Assembly (NCBI GenBank): GCA_037043235.1
Contig: JAWRVZ010000041.1
Coordinates: 609,001-673,000, forward strand
From: Rhodeus uyekii
Taxonomy: Eukaryota; Chordata; Actinopteri; Cypriniformes; Acheilognathidae
Reading direction: 5' to 3'
Length of the DNA stretch: 64,000 nt
The position numbers and the translations under genes were made by a program. Shown piece after piece: positions 29,401-37,400 of the stretch. The notes beneath the pieces were generated by a model. The model had not been told where the DNA came from. It searched no databases and saw only the letters and a program-made list of their open reading frames with translations. Within the stretch, counting starts at the first letter, position 1. Every line of letters begins with the position of its first letter.

Positions 29401-32147
29401 AGGCCAAACACCCTGATACCTACACCAAGGCTGTAGCTACATTGGCTTACGCAGCCCAGATGGCTAAACAGACCTCTGAACCTGACAAACAGAGATGGAC
29501 CGATCTGTTCATTGACTCGTTTAGATTGATCTATTCTGAGATGGGAGACCCAAACAAAGCCCTTGGCTTGTGTTAGGAAGCATGGGATTTGGCATTTCAA
29601 AAAAATCATATTGGTAGCTTGACTAAAAGGATACAGTAGGAAGCACTTGGCCTCGCTGTAGAATTGTGCTTAATAAGGAAAGTTAAGTAAAAAGCTAGCT
29701 GGTCTATGCATGAATGTAGTTTTGCGTTAACAGTAATAGAATGCAATTGCTAATACCTCTCTTAAAGATGCAATTTACAAGAAACTAGCATGTTAGCATC
29801 ATGGCCAGTTAACAACAACTTTGCTAACCTCTGCTAAAAACAATTCCCTGCTACAAAAATGTGAAATGGCAACATTTGCCTCTTGACATTGATGCCTGCT
29901 GCTTTATAATAATTGTTTTACATTGAAATTTTCAAAAGAAGAGAGTAGATGAACATATTTTTCAACAATTTGCTTGCATAGCATGCTATCAAGCTTACCC
30001 TAGCTTGCTTGAATCCTCAGGGTTTCCAGGATTTGAAGGGATTTTATTTATATGTAAAAGAAAGTTCTGTCATCATTTATTCAACCTCATGTTGTTCCAG
30101 ACATGTATGACTTTATTTCTTCTATGGAGCACAAAAGGAAATGTTTTAAAAAGTGAGCTTTTCCATAAAATGAAAACATAAAAAGCAGGGGCCGTAAATC
30201 TCCATAAAACTGTCTTAAATGTAGAACAAAGTCATACAGGTTTGAAATAACATGTAATGATCATAGAGTTTTCATTTTTGGTTAATCTAGTCCTTTAAAG
30301 CATCTGTACGTTAATGAACAATTAATTTGGATACTATATTCATATCAGTTTTGCACTTTGCACACGAAGACTGAGTTCAGTAGCTTCTCATAGGTTGGTG
30401 AAATATTTATGAAGCTTTTTAGTACTGCTTTTTCATAGACAACCCTCAAATACCTACTATATTGTACACAAATAATTTGATGATCAACTGAGATTTTCTT
30501 TCTCCTAAATTGCTTTACCGTTGTTATTGCATTCAGGTTTATTCTTCAAAAATATTTCAACAATGTCTCTTTTTAAATGTATTAATTATATTTCCAAAGT
30601 TAATCAGATTTTTTAGGCAACAGAAAGCTTTAGAGAGTATATAATTTTAAAAGTATGTATGTACAATGGCTATTCAGTCATACTTTTTGTAGCCTCCTTA
30701 TATAGATGTTAATGGCCCTTTATGTGGCATATATTGCATGATTGATGATTATCTCTGTGAAGTTTTTGGGTGGAAATGTGAATAAGCCATGTACATCTTG
30801 ATATTGACTATCCATGAGTGACAAAACAAGATGTCTGAGCTATACACCATGCCATGCACAATTCAGTGAGAATATTTTTTAATGGTAAATAATAATAATC
30901 ATTTTCTTGGTAAACATAACTATGTATATTTACTTGCAAGTATTATATATGACACTGTATATTAGAAATGTGCAATGAAAAAATGGCAAGCTCTTGGACT
31001 GCAAGAAATGCAACTTGAATTATTTGTAACAAATAAATATCTTTAGCAAGGAAATTCTTGCTAGGTTTATTTACTTTTAATTGAGCTTCATCTCAATTTC
31101 ACAAATTTAATTCTGTATAATTAATCATTTAAAAAAACATACTGAGTAGGTACTACATTTCAATTTGAATTTACTTTGCAACCGTATTCAGCCATATTAC
31201 ATCCGCCGTGTTATAACTGTCACGTGACCTACTGTTGCGTTGCTTCACTACCATTCATAAATGGCCTCATGGGATAGTAAAGTATCCATTGATGCACACT
31301 TCAGAATCTTGGCGGAAGTAGTAGGTTATCTAAGGGCTTTTTGCCTACTGATTTCCAAATAATATTTATTCAGACACACTATTTTGTTTTTGTTTTTTGC
31401 ATACTATATAATAGCAAAGTATTTGATTTTGAATGCAGCAAATGTTTATTCAGTTCCAATTCAATCCCATTTTATGGGATCCAAACCATGACATCCAAAC
31501 CATGACAGCCTAGATAATAATTGCTTTTTTTTTATTTATTTATAGAGCCAGACGTAGCCAACTGCATCCAGAGGCCTGTTGATGTCATCTTTATGCTGGA
31601 TGGCTCGGAGCGCATGGGTCAGGAGAACTTCCGCTATGCACGCGAGTTTGTGGAGAATGTTGCAAACCGTCTGTCCCTAGCCCGGAAAGATGACGATGAA
31701 CGTAACGCCAGGGTGGCTCTTCTGCAGTTTGGAGATGAAAACCAACACCAACTGGCCTTCAAACTTACCAACAACTTCACAGACATTTCTGATGGCCTGG
31801 CCAGCATAAGGTACCTGGATTCTACTTCCAATGTTGGAAGTGGTATTATCTACGCCATCAACAACATCGTCAATAGCGGAGGCATCCGATTGGCTAGACG
31901 AAATGCCGAGCTGTCGTTTGTCTTCATCACTGATGGGGTCACCAGCAGCAAGAACCTGGAGGAAGGTGTTAGTGCGATGCGCAGGGCGGAGGGCGTTCCC
32001 ACAGTGATTGCCATGGGCAGCGACGTCGATAAGGAAATTCTGGCAAAGCTTTCACTAGGAGACCAGACAGCCATTTTCAAGGGTCAGGATTTTGCCCATT
32101 TGAACAAAGCCAGCTTTTTTGAGCGATTTGTTCGGTGGATCTGCTGA
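11628..32147 (+). CDS. col6a2: Collagen VI alpha-2 chain, complete gene
   Basis: Alpha-2 chain of collagen VI, a secreted microfibrillar collagen that assembles with alpha-1 and alpha-3 in the pericellular matrix. Coding exons: 11628-11715 (exon from 11620), 12912-13522, 13985-14005, 14263-14328, 14451-14504, 14617-14661, 14977-15003, 15094-15120, 15221-15265, 15600-15653, 15737-15799, 15900-15962, 16968-17021, 17106-17141, 17224-17286, 17436-17498, 17616-17678, 17832-17894, 17983-18033, 18203-18301, 19107-19169, 19465-19500, 19578-19623, 19698-19850, 21150-21635, 21728-21766, 31546-32147. All junctions are GT-AG and stay in phase. The order is signal peptide, VWA N1, a helix of about 335 residues, then VWA C1 and C2, as in vertebrate COL6A2; the C1 domain and the tail ending RWIC support alpha-2 rather than alpha-1. 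The last intron is 9.8 kb and carries transposons plus an alternative terminal exon. Confidence 0.96.
12565..12705 (+). repeat. tRNA-derived SINE
   Basis: An A-box-like segment (TAGCTCAATCAGT from about 12568) and a B-box (GGTTCGATCCC near 12612) give a tRNA-like head. The tail reads GGATAAAAGCGTCTGACAAA, a 3' end common to teleost SINEs. It lies in the col6a2 intron before the N1 exon. Related copies on the minus strand are at 52955-53099 and about 33163-33310. Confidence 0.8.
12912..13522 (+). CDS. col6a2: col6a2 N-terminal VWA domain (N1) exon
   Basis: One large exon encodes the N1 von Willebrand A domain, starting PIECPIDLYFVIDTSET. The conserved strand FAVVITDGHVTG and the turn NPCGGIKQAAEQARED are clear. 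The metal-site signature reads DTSET, so the last Ser of DxSxS is Thr; Thr can still carry the hydroxyl. The exon ends at INRIYDTM before a donor at 13523. An antisense open frame across this exon is a shadow. Confidence 0.95.
14263..19500 (+). CDS. col6a2: col6a2 triple-helical exon block
   Basis: Nineteen exons encode Gly-X-Y repeats. Most are 27, 36, 45, 54, 63 or 99 nt (multiples of 9) and start with a whole Gly codon; the first (66 nt) and the 51-nt exon deviate, the latter carrying the known interruption PGFSYPG. Their sum is about 335 helical residues, the length I recall for human alpha-2. A Cys sits in GAPGCKGDPG (exon 15600), the type used in dimer assembly. RGD occurs several times, once as RGDC (exon 18203). 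A 21-nt microexon (13985-14005, LHLAYQE) links N1 to this block. Confidence 0.95.
15995..16913. mobile_element. Non-autonomous hAT MITE, copy 2 of family A (longest)
   Basis: Same termini as the copy at 2088, inside a col6a2 helix intron. It is flanked by CATTACAG (15987-15994) and CATCACAG (16914-16921), a 7/8 match consistent with an aged 8-bp target duplication. It keeps about 390 bp of internal sequence missing from the other two copies. No transposase frame is visible. Confidence 0.88.
18302..19106 (+). other. col6a2 intron, longest in the helix block
   Basis: About 0.8 kb between helix exons. It contains an (AT)n run near 18905-18925 and otherwise nothing I recognise. Confidence 0.6.
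19578..21766 (+). CDS. col6a2: col6a2 C1 VWA domain exons
   Basis: Exons 19578-19623, 19698-19850, 21150-21635 and 21728-21766. The helix ends at a Cys-rich junction (ECDVM..RETCGCCDCEKRCG), then VWA C1 has an intact metal site DSSES, with EWIAGGTWTPSALKFAYD and VVVITDGRYDPRDDD. The last small exon encodes the linker VIVCPDLPCKS and ends with one base of a split codon. That phase fits both downstream terminal exons (29317 and 31546). The intron 19851-21149 carries a hAT MITE. Confidence 0.95.
19945..20478. mobile_element. Non-autonomous hAT MITE, copy 3 of family A
   Basis: Starts CAGTGCTTCTCAA and ends TTGAGAACCACTG inside a col6a2 intron. The immediate left flank does not match the right flank GGTTAGTT (20479-20486). 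An exact GGTTAGTT does occur at 19918-19925, 19 bp before the element, suggesting filler or slippage at the left end. It contains a run of about 32 C (20420-20451). Its internal structure is the short form shared with copy 1. Confidence 0.82.
20420..20451. repeat. Poly-C run (about 32 C) inside the hAT MITE
   Basis: The other two copies have only short, mixed C stretches at the matching place, so this is an expansion in copy 3. The complementary G run could form G-quadruplexes. The true length is uncertain in any assembly. Confidence 0.8.
22621..22813. repeat. DIRS 3'-side inverted terminal repeat
   Basis: From about 22662 to 22813 it is nearly identical to the reverse complement of 27711-27862. 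The outermost ~40 nt (TCAGGTTACTTACGTAACCC region) are specific to this end and are matched by the internal complementary region. Confidence 0.88.
22859..22962. repeat. DIRS internal complementary region
   Basis: The left half (22859 to about 22912) is the reverse complement of the left outer end. The right half (about 22913-22962) is the reverse complement of the right outer end. The junction GAGACGTTCCCTG fuses both termini, the arrangement thought to template the circular DIRS intermediate. Confidence 0.88.
23015..24100 (-). pseudogene. DIRS tyrosine recombinase, one frameshift
   Basis: The recombinase is read in two frames. The upstream part (ORF 24845-23394) has the core-binding region STRKLYARKWVFFTSWCG and the first catalytic Arg in SFKRVGDLQ. 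The downstream part (ORF 23548-23015) has the HxxR box in VHSTRSMATSK and the nucleophile Tyr in FIRFYQ. The switch lies near 23430-23455, between the first Arg and HxxR, so this copy cannot make the full protein without a frame change. The first half of the upstream ORF overlaps the RNase H frame, as YR overlaps pol in DIRS elements. The start is not defined. Confidence 0.85.
24008..24805 (-). CDS. DIRS RNase H domain frame
   Basis: 265 codons from ATG. The first acidic residue of RNase H is in STDASRSGWGAVL; then NALEMLAVWKAL, VQSDNTAVVSYIN and NTEADFLSRQ give the other acidic positions. A DIRS-typical segment QVDLFASHEATHCPLW follows. Its ATG overlaps the RT stop (TAATG at about 24804-24808), so it is either made by termination-reinitiation or was split from RT by a small indel. 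It removes RNA from the RNA-DNA hybrid during reverse transcription. Confidence 0.85.
   Translation of the reverse strand: MLSTDASRSGWGAVLRDRSAQGLWNEACLSLHINALEMLAVWKALQAFLPDLRGHHVLVQSDNTAVVSYINHQGGLRSLRLSKLAGRILLWARNKLCSLRAVYIPGSQNTEADFLSRQGPRPGEWMLHTEVVEQIWEEFGQAQVDLFASHEATHCPLWYSLSPPAPLGLDAMQQEWPRLPLYAFPPVALLPGVLEKVRQDRVRLTLVAPRWPGRVWFSDLVSLLDGTPWRIPVRVDLLSQAQGRILHPRPGLWNLWVWPLRGPDS
24805..26142 (-). CDS. DIRS reverse transcriptase frame
   Basis: 445 codons. RT motifs are in order: IVPKKGGGLRPILDLRTLN, SIDLKDAYFHV, QYRVLPFGLALSPRTF, the catalytic YIDD at about residue 285 (near 25280), and LRLNAKKS..TTFLGVVWD. This is the DIRS/Ngaro-like form of RT, not LTR gypsy or LINE. It lies just downstream of the gag-like frame (10-nt gap). 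A long open frame in another phase over the same interval is a shadow. Confidence 0.93.
   Translation of the reverse strand: MRPRSTGPPREADQCMLSAVYGSGSRGTRAMLNAGSPVQPRSSRAVLGSLPPLRRVLEHPPRRLSGCGQGPGVAKYLCPEVGLERLIPLVDFLAAWQRLPGISCWVLRTVSEGYAVQFRAYPPGFAGVLPTVVNPEQALVMEQEVDSLLRKEAIEYVPLSARESGFYSRHFIVPKKGGGLRPILDLRTLNDSIRRLKFRMLTLKQIVAQIRSEDWFVSIDLKDAYFHVSILPQHRKFLRFAFGGKVYQYRVLPFGLALSPRTFTKCVDAALAPLRSRGIRILNYIDDWLILAQSRDLAIQHRDVVLAHMKELGLRLNAKKSVLWPRQSTTFLGVVWDSVSMAARLSPVRITSILSSVNDIKLGQLITVRHFQRVLGLMAAASCVIPLGLLHMRCLQWWLKTRGFSPRGNPFRLIKVSRRCLQALSQWNNPWFLAQGPVLGPVCHA
26153..27625 (-). CDS. DIRS gag-like protein
   Basis: 490 codons, first ORF of the element. It begins MADTQSFKRCVPPC and has a Cys/His cluster near the start (CPRFITGKDTHALCVYCLGEEH..ECAEC), an acidic middle, then a Ser/Gln/Arg-rich basic tail (QPQPSSSSSHRAAQRQS). 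Position and composition fit the nucleic-acid-binding capsid-like ORF1 of DIRS elements. It appears intact. Confidence 0.85.
   Translation of the reverse strand: MADTQSFKRCVPPCPRFITGKDTHALCVYCLGEEHARSALEGSECAECLQLPLRTLRSRLAVFEEAAQARGPRGSGPAVAEAQRRLHSWGSQLDLAAGMETGDAFSPPLPAESVLTQDAEAHHAVITSDLGDDALLNLSSSEELEVDVVSVDVEEAEPPSVSPAFEELLEVVTRATARLGLEWPAEPRDVRLKSRLDERYLPARVQPQRRGLPFFPDLHTEVSMSWKRPASHRVHSSAAASYASLVGAKERGYGAMPRVEEALANYLAPHSSPPLKTPTLPTKPLRVTSTMVGRAYSAAGQAAACLHTSSLLQAYQADLLSDLDEGGGIGPEAVAELRKATDLSLRAARETASSIGRSMAALVATERHLWLNLTTLREKDKNILIDAPLSPPGLFGDAVKMAVERFQEAAKQEVAFRKILPRRPRPAESASQPQPSSSSSHRAAQRQSVASRQPPQSGGGAGRRSQPQPSGRRTDLRTVLQAKKAKSKRP
27711..27878. repeat. DIRS 5'-side inverted terminal repeat
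   Basis: Reverse complement of the left repeat over about 150 bp. The outer end CCCTTGACAGGGAAC is specific to this side and appears reversed in the internal complementary region. It probably holds the element's promoter, since ORF1 starts just inside. Confidence 0.88.
28479..29255. mobile_element. Non-autonomous hAT MITE, family B, perfect target duplication
   Basis: 777 bp starting CAGGGGTGGGCAAA and ending TTTGCCCGCCCCTG, flanked by perfect 8-bp duplications ATCTAGAG (28471-28478 and 29256-29263). The subterminal sequence is rich in GGCCCG. Inside is a 24-bp perfect inverted repeat (28775-28798 / 28817-28840) with CG-rich ends. It sits 61 bp upstream of the alternative col6a2 terminal exon. 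Confidence 0.93.
28775..28840. repeat. 24-bp perfect inverted repeat inside the hAT MITE
   Basis: Arms 28775-28798 and 28817-28840 are exact complements (outer end ACGTATTTTAATCACT, inner end CGCGCGCG) around an 18-nt AT-rich loop. A stable cruciform or hairpin is possible. Confidence 0.88.
29317..29576 (+). CDS. col6a2: col6a2 alternative terminal exon (2C2A-type tail)
   Basis: The frame runs from an acceptor (CTTGCAG, AG at 29315-29316) to TAG at 29574-29576. Exon 21728-21766 ends with one base of a split codon, and this exon begins with the two bases needed to complete Asp, so splicing keeps the frame. The tail is about 86 residues, starting DDALADEWKDSP and ending RWTDLFIDSFRL..SEMGDPNKALGLC. 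The pattern W-x2-LFID-x-F-x-L followed by GDP-x2-AL-x-LC matches my memory of the human COL6A2 2C2A isoform tail, which replaces the C2 VWA domain. No in-frame ATG opens the exon, so it is not a free gene. A candidate poly(A) signal, AATAAA, is at 31032-31037. Confidence 0.82.
30055..30300. repeat. Dispersed cyprinid repeat (GTTAGTTCACCC / CATGTCATTCC family)
   Basis: Contains CATGTTGTTCCAGACATGTA, TATGGAGCACAAAAGGAA, and later GAGTTTTCATTTTTGGTTAA. The same order of motifs occurs at 36475-36720 and the end motifs at 60286-60417. It lies in the putative long 3' UTR of the alternative col6a2 transcript. Confidence 0.6.
31546..32147 (+). CDS. col6a2: col6a2 terminal exon, C2 VWA domain
   Basis: Encodes the C2 von Willebrand A domain from EPDVANCIQRPVDVIFMLDG to the stop at 32145-32147, ending FERFVRWIC. 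The metal-site motif reads DGSER, as in mammalian alpha-2, so a canonical MIDAS is not expected. ELSFVFITDGVTSSKN and VIAMGSDVDKEILAKLSLGDQ are recognisable. It is the default 3' end. Confidence 0.96.
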
Positions 32148-32990
32148 GGGGTAGGATGGGATTTTAGTAAAGGGGGGGATTGGTGTATCATGAGGTTCAG
32201 CACAAGGGTTAGAGTCGATACATTTTATCTACTCTAAAACTGCAGTTTAAGCACATATATTGTGACAAAAAAAGTAAAAATTGATTGTTATGCATATCAT
32301 TATAGCTAACTGACAACTTAGGAAGACATTAGAAAGTGTGCAACTCTGCCATTGGCCTAAACTCAATGATGCACCAGTGGAAATGTGTTTGGGTACAGGA
32401 AGACACCAGTAAGACACCAAGTTATTAGTAACACTCCAAAGAATATGTACTGAATGTGTATTTTGACAGTTTTAATTGTAGTTTTTTATTTCTGTATTTG
32501 TATGCAGAAAGGCCTCTAGATGTTTTTGTTTTGTTTTATATATTCCTCTACACAAGGTGCTAAACCAGAGTAAGACTGGAGTTTTTCCTGTATGTCATTA
32601 TCAGTTGCACATCGGTAAAAGGTGCACTAATTCAGGGCTACAAGAATTCGAATTCACTTGCCACATTCATTCTGTATCACTTAGGATATGTATAAAAACA
32701 TTACATTTTTAAGCCATTTAAGGGGCCTCCAGTAGCTAATATAAATATATGCTACCTTCCACAGCACATGCACTCTTTATCCAACACATGCTTAGGAGTC
32801 CAGTGTTTTAGATTAATCATTTACTATTAGTGAAATATAATTTCTTTACCTACATTTTAATGTAAAGAATAATTATGAGACTAATTTAGCACTGTAATCA
32901 GTCATTTAATTCCAAGAACCAAAATTTGACATGCTGTTGGACACTTGAACGATTATTTCCATAGTTGCTGTCAAACTTAAATTTTAGTAC

Positions 32991-32996
32991 AATAAA
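32991..32996 (+). terminator. col6a2: col6a2 poly(A) signal
   Basis: Canonical AATAAA about 840 bp after the stop, the best candidate 3' end of the main transcript. Confidence 0.65.
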
Positions 32997-33162
32997 TCAA
33001 GCTGTGGTAACACTATTGAAGTGTCTGTTGTTTTTGTTCAGGATACAATGTCAATGTCACTGTATTTAAATTTGATTCTGTTTTATTCTATTGTTGCTGT
33101 TCTACTCTACATTACTATATTAATTTCTGTTTTATTTCATTTCATTTCTATTCTGTTTATAG

Positions 33163-33310
33163 TCATACATTTGGCAGACGCTTTTATCCAAAGCGATTTA
33201 CATTGCATTAAAGATGCACGTGACATTCTAATCAGTTTTCTTTTTTCCCCACAAATCAAATCCATGACCTTGGAATTGTAAGTCCCACTCTTTACTGTTT
33301 TAACTACAAG
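33163..33310 (-). repeat. tRNA-derived SINE, degenerate
   Basis: Reads TTTGGCAGACGCTTTTATCC at the tail side, then a decayed head. It is the reverse orientation of the copy at 12565, much more diverged in the B-box. Confidence 0.65.
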
Positions 33311-33493
33311 AAAGCCATTATATTCTGTTCTATATAATGCAACATTGAAGCAGCGTTCTCTAGTTTTTGTCTTTATTAAACATGAGTGGCTGAGGGACTG
33401 ATCTTCACTAAAATAACAAGGATTATTACTATTTATATTATTAATATATATATATATATAATCCAAAGACCAAAAGAAAAACATAAATGTATT

Positions 33494-33497
<4 letters not shown>

Positions 33498-33541
<44 letters not shown>
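33498..33541. repeat. (CA)n microsatellite
   Basis: About 44 bp of pure AC repeat, preceded by an (AT)n stretch at 33444-33462. Confidence 0.92.
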
Positions 33542-33544
<3 letters not shown>

Positions 33545-33559
33545 TTATAAAAAAAAAAA

Positions 33560-34467
33560 TGTTGGTCTGTTTTATTGGTCCATGAGTTCAAGTCTATGAA
33601 TCTAGTTGCTGGTTTTAAAATATACAGATCTTAAATGTATTACACTTGTCAAGATAAAAGTATATACATATACTGTTACGTAATTTAAAACATATGAAAT
33701 CACAACATATTTTTTAAATGGCCTAGGATAAAGTCACACTGGCCTCGCAAAACTAGAGAGAATCTTTATTGTTGGCTTTCAGTGCCGATGCACTCAAAAT
33801 ACTGTACTTTACTGCACTCTTCATGAACCAATCAGAAGACGAGCTTCTTCATAAAAATAAATCGCGTTTGGTCCATCGCGCAGACCGTAGGCAGAGGCCA
33901 ATGTCAAAAGCAGGAGCTAATCAGACTTTTCCGTTTTAAACCCTAAACATGTCATTTTAAACACCTTATTGGTAGCTCTTAGTATGTGGAATATGTGTGG
34001 ATAGTTGGAAAACTATTACGAATTGGAATGTTTGTTTAAAATAACTAGAAATCTTCCGTCCGCCCCTGGATGCTGGCGAAGGAATGATTAAACTTCCCGG
34101 TTTTCCTGTCACTCAAACATCCTACGTCATCATGTGGGCGGGCTCCCGTTAGCTGTCAACATTCTTTCGGGATGTGCAATACTTAATTAACATGCAGAGT
34201 TTTAGTACAGTTCCTTAAAATGGTAAAAGGGCGTTTTGTGCCTTTAAAGCCGGTTTGCGCGGTGAGCATGATTATTTGAACCGTTCTTATTATGGAGTGA
34301 ATGAATAGACAACATTGCGGACATGGCTTGGCTAATCATGAGTCACTGACTGGTCGCATGCTCTCCTCCTCCAGTAATCGACTGGGAAGCAGCAGGTTAT
34401 TTAGGAAGATATCTTCTGCAGTTCCATGTCAAGATCATAACTAGATCATAAAAGTCAACAACAACAG
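33560..34467 (+). other. Intergenic region and presumed phka2 promoter / 5' UTR
   Basis: No coding exon is visible. The 3' half (about 33830-34440) is less AT-rich than its surroundings and leads straight into the phka2 start, so a promoter is expected here. No TATA box or other site decides the transcription start. Confidence 0.45.
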
Positions 34468-34479
34468 ATGGCAACATGA
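34468..34479 (+). promoter_or_regulatory. phka2: Four-codon uORF overlapping the phka2 start
   Basis: ATG GCA ACA TGA begins 8 nt before the phka2 ATG, and its stop overlaps the main start as ATGA (34476-34479). If the transcript includes it, ribosomes could initiate first at 34468 and reinitiate at 34476, or leaky-scan past it. The effect is inferred. Confidence 0.6.
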
Positions 34480-37400
34480 GGAGCCGCAGTAATTCAGGAG
34501 TGAGGTTGGATGCATTTGCCAGACTTGTCCATGAAACAATATTATGTCACCAGGTTTGTTGAGAACACGATTGAGAATTATATTGTATTCTTTATTTCTC
34601 TAGTGTGTTTTATCATGCTATTCTATACTATATTCTTTTCAGTTTTTAGTTATGTATAATCTATTCCTTATTGTTCTGTATTGCTCTATATTCTGTTTTG
34701 TTTTGCTATATCATGTACTCATTTATTGTACTTTAGTGTCCTAATCTATATTATACATTAATATTTCATATATTCGGATCTATTCTTCTATATTCTATTC
34801 TGTTCTGAAAATTCTATATGGTCCATTATGTTAAACTGAATTTGTTGTGGTTGAGATTCTTCTGTACTGTTGGGGCCATTCTGACAGGAGGAATCTAAAA
34901 ATAAATAAGGCTTGAACAAAGGTCACCTTTAAATAACCTATGAGTGAGGAAAATATTTGTTTTATCTGTAGTATGTGAATTTCTTTAAAAGCAGAGCTGA
35001 CACTTTATGCAAGTAGTTCTGAGTAGTTCATAAGTAGCAATAAGTGATCATAACTGTTTATTTTTATCCATATATGATTTAACATTTTCACAGCAGGTAT
35101 ATAGCGTTTAAAATACTATATGTGAAGTATATAAATGCTCTCAGAATTGGCATACCAAATCAATTCACACTTTTTTTATATTTAATTACATGGTGTGAAG
35201 TCATAAAGATGGGTTTGATCTCTCCATATAGAATCCAGTGACCGGTTTACTGCCGGCTAGTGAGCAGCAGAAGGATGCCTGGGTCCGAGACAATGTTTAC
35301 AGCATCTTGGCAGTGTGGGGGCTTGGCATGGCTTACCGCAAGAACGCAGACCGTGATGAGGACAAAGCCAAAGCCTACGAGCTTGAACAGGTTACTAGAA
35401 CTTTTAGACATGAGCACCTGTTGCAGCATTGTTTAGCAGTAGATTGTTGTTGAGCACTATAACAGGTTATTGGATGTATTATTGGATGATTCCACTGTAC
35501 ATACCAAAGACTTTAACATTCTTATTATGTGGTCTTAAAGTCCTAGTATGATTGACTCTGGGGTTTGTGGTCGGTAAGATTGGTAAAAAATGTAATTCGG
35601 TTTTATTTTAAGATAAGATGTTTTTTATTGGAAACCAGACGGGTTTTAAAAAAATATTTTTTTATGTTTTTCAAATAAGTATAACTGTTAAATATTATTA
35701 GCATTTTAAATAATTATTTTCTATTTATTTCTGTGATGCAAAGCGAAATTTTCCAGTCACACGATCCTTCAGAACTTTTTCTAATATGCAGATTTCAAGA
35801 AACATTTATTCTTATTATCAATTTAGAAAACAGATGTTGTATGTGGGAAACGGGTTCAATTTTTTTTTATTTTGTTTTTGTTTTTTTGGGATATAAATCT
35901 TTTGTAAAAACATTTTTAATGGTTTTATTTATTTTATTATCAATTATTATCATTATATATTATTATTACTATACTCTCGCAATTGTGTGCATAAATATAA
36001 ATGTATCCAAAATATTGTGCTGCTTATTTCTTCCAGATAAAAGCACTAATTGCATTATTAATAACATGTGTTTTTGTTTTCAGAGTGTGGTTAAGCTAAT
36101 GCAGGGGCTGCTGCAGTGTATGATGAGACAGGTATGGTGTTTAACTCATTATTATAACCAACTATATATTTTTATTTTATTTTATGCATTAGCCCATTGA
36201 TTTTTTTTTATTAAGCTCATGTCTGCACAAATCTGTCCACACACCTCTCTGGCCTGGCTAAGCATGCGTTTATTACACAGGTGGAAAAGGTAGAGAAGTT
36301 TAAACACACACAGAGCACAAAGGACTGCCTGCATGCAAAATATCACACACCCACCTGTGCCACTGTGGTTGGAGATGATCAGTGGGGACACCTTCAGGTT
36401 GATGCCACGTCACTGTATCTGCTCATCCTGGCTCAGATGACCGCCTCAGGTGAGAAGAACAATTAATCTTTAAAAAGCTTTTACTCGCCCCCATGTCATT
36501 CCAAACCTGTATGACTTTCTTTGATCTATGGAGCACCAAAGATATTTTGAGAATGTCTCTGTGTTTTTTGTCTGTACAATGGAAGTCAATAGTCACTAAA
36601 ACTGCTTGGTTTCCAATATTCCATAACATATCTTCTTTCAAGACTTCGAGGTTTGGAATGACATAGGTGAGTAGATGATGACAGAATTTTCCTTTTTAGA
36701 TGAACTATGCCTTTAAAGATCCATTAAAATTCCTTGACCAGCAGTGTTTTCTTTCCTGTGTTGACATATTTCCTAATGAAAGATGAAATCTGGGGTGGAA
36801 TGTATCAAAGGATTTACTACTTGCAAATGATTTGTCATATGCATATATTTAGGGGCATTTTCATTCTAGATGGGTCCATTTTCTTGAGAAAATACTGTAA
36901 ATTTTAAATGTGTGTCTATGGTTAATAGAGTGAATAGCCAGGCTCTTAAATAACCCGAATATCCAGAACTACAAGAAACTAAGCATTGAAATTGCTGTCA
37001 TTCATAAATTCTCCACATCTTTCACACCTTTGTTTATTAATTACTTTGGTACATTTAAAAATGTTTTCAACTGCAAAGCATAGTTAGCACAGATTAACTA
37101 GATCATTCCACAAAATTCTGCATATTTTCCCCAAAAACGGCAGTAGAAATTGTGAAAATAGTCCTCAGATACTGTATATATATGTATGTATATATGCCGC
37201 AAAGCTAACACACATGCACACAAAATTCTTAGATTCCATGGGGTCTTAAATTCCTTTGATGGTTGTGTTGTGCTTTTTGCTGTGCTGTAGGTTTTCTTAT
37301 TTTCATCAACCATTGTCATTGTCGTTGAAATCATATCACAGGTCTACGTATCATATCTAACTTGGATGAGGTGGCGTTTATCCAGAACCTGGTGTTCTAC

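Noticed and set aside
33021..33281. 86-codon hydrophobic open frame after col6a2
   Set aside because: Low-complexity T-rich DNA running into a SINE; no initiation context or homology.
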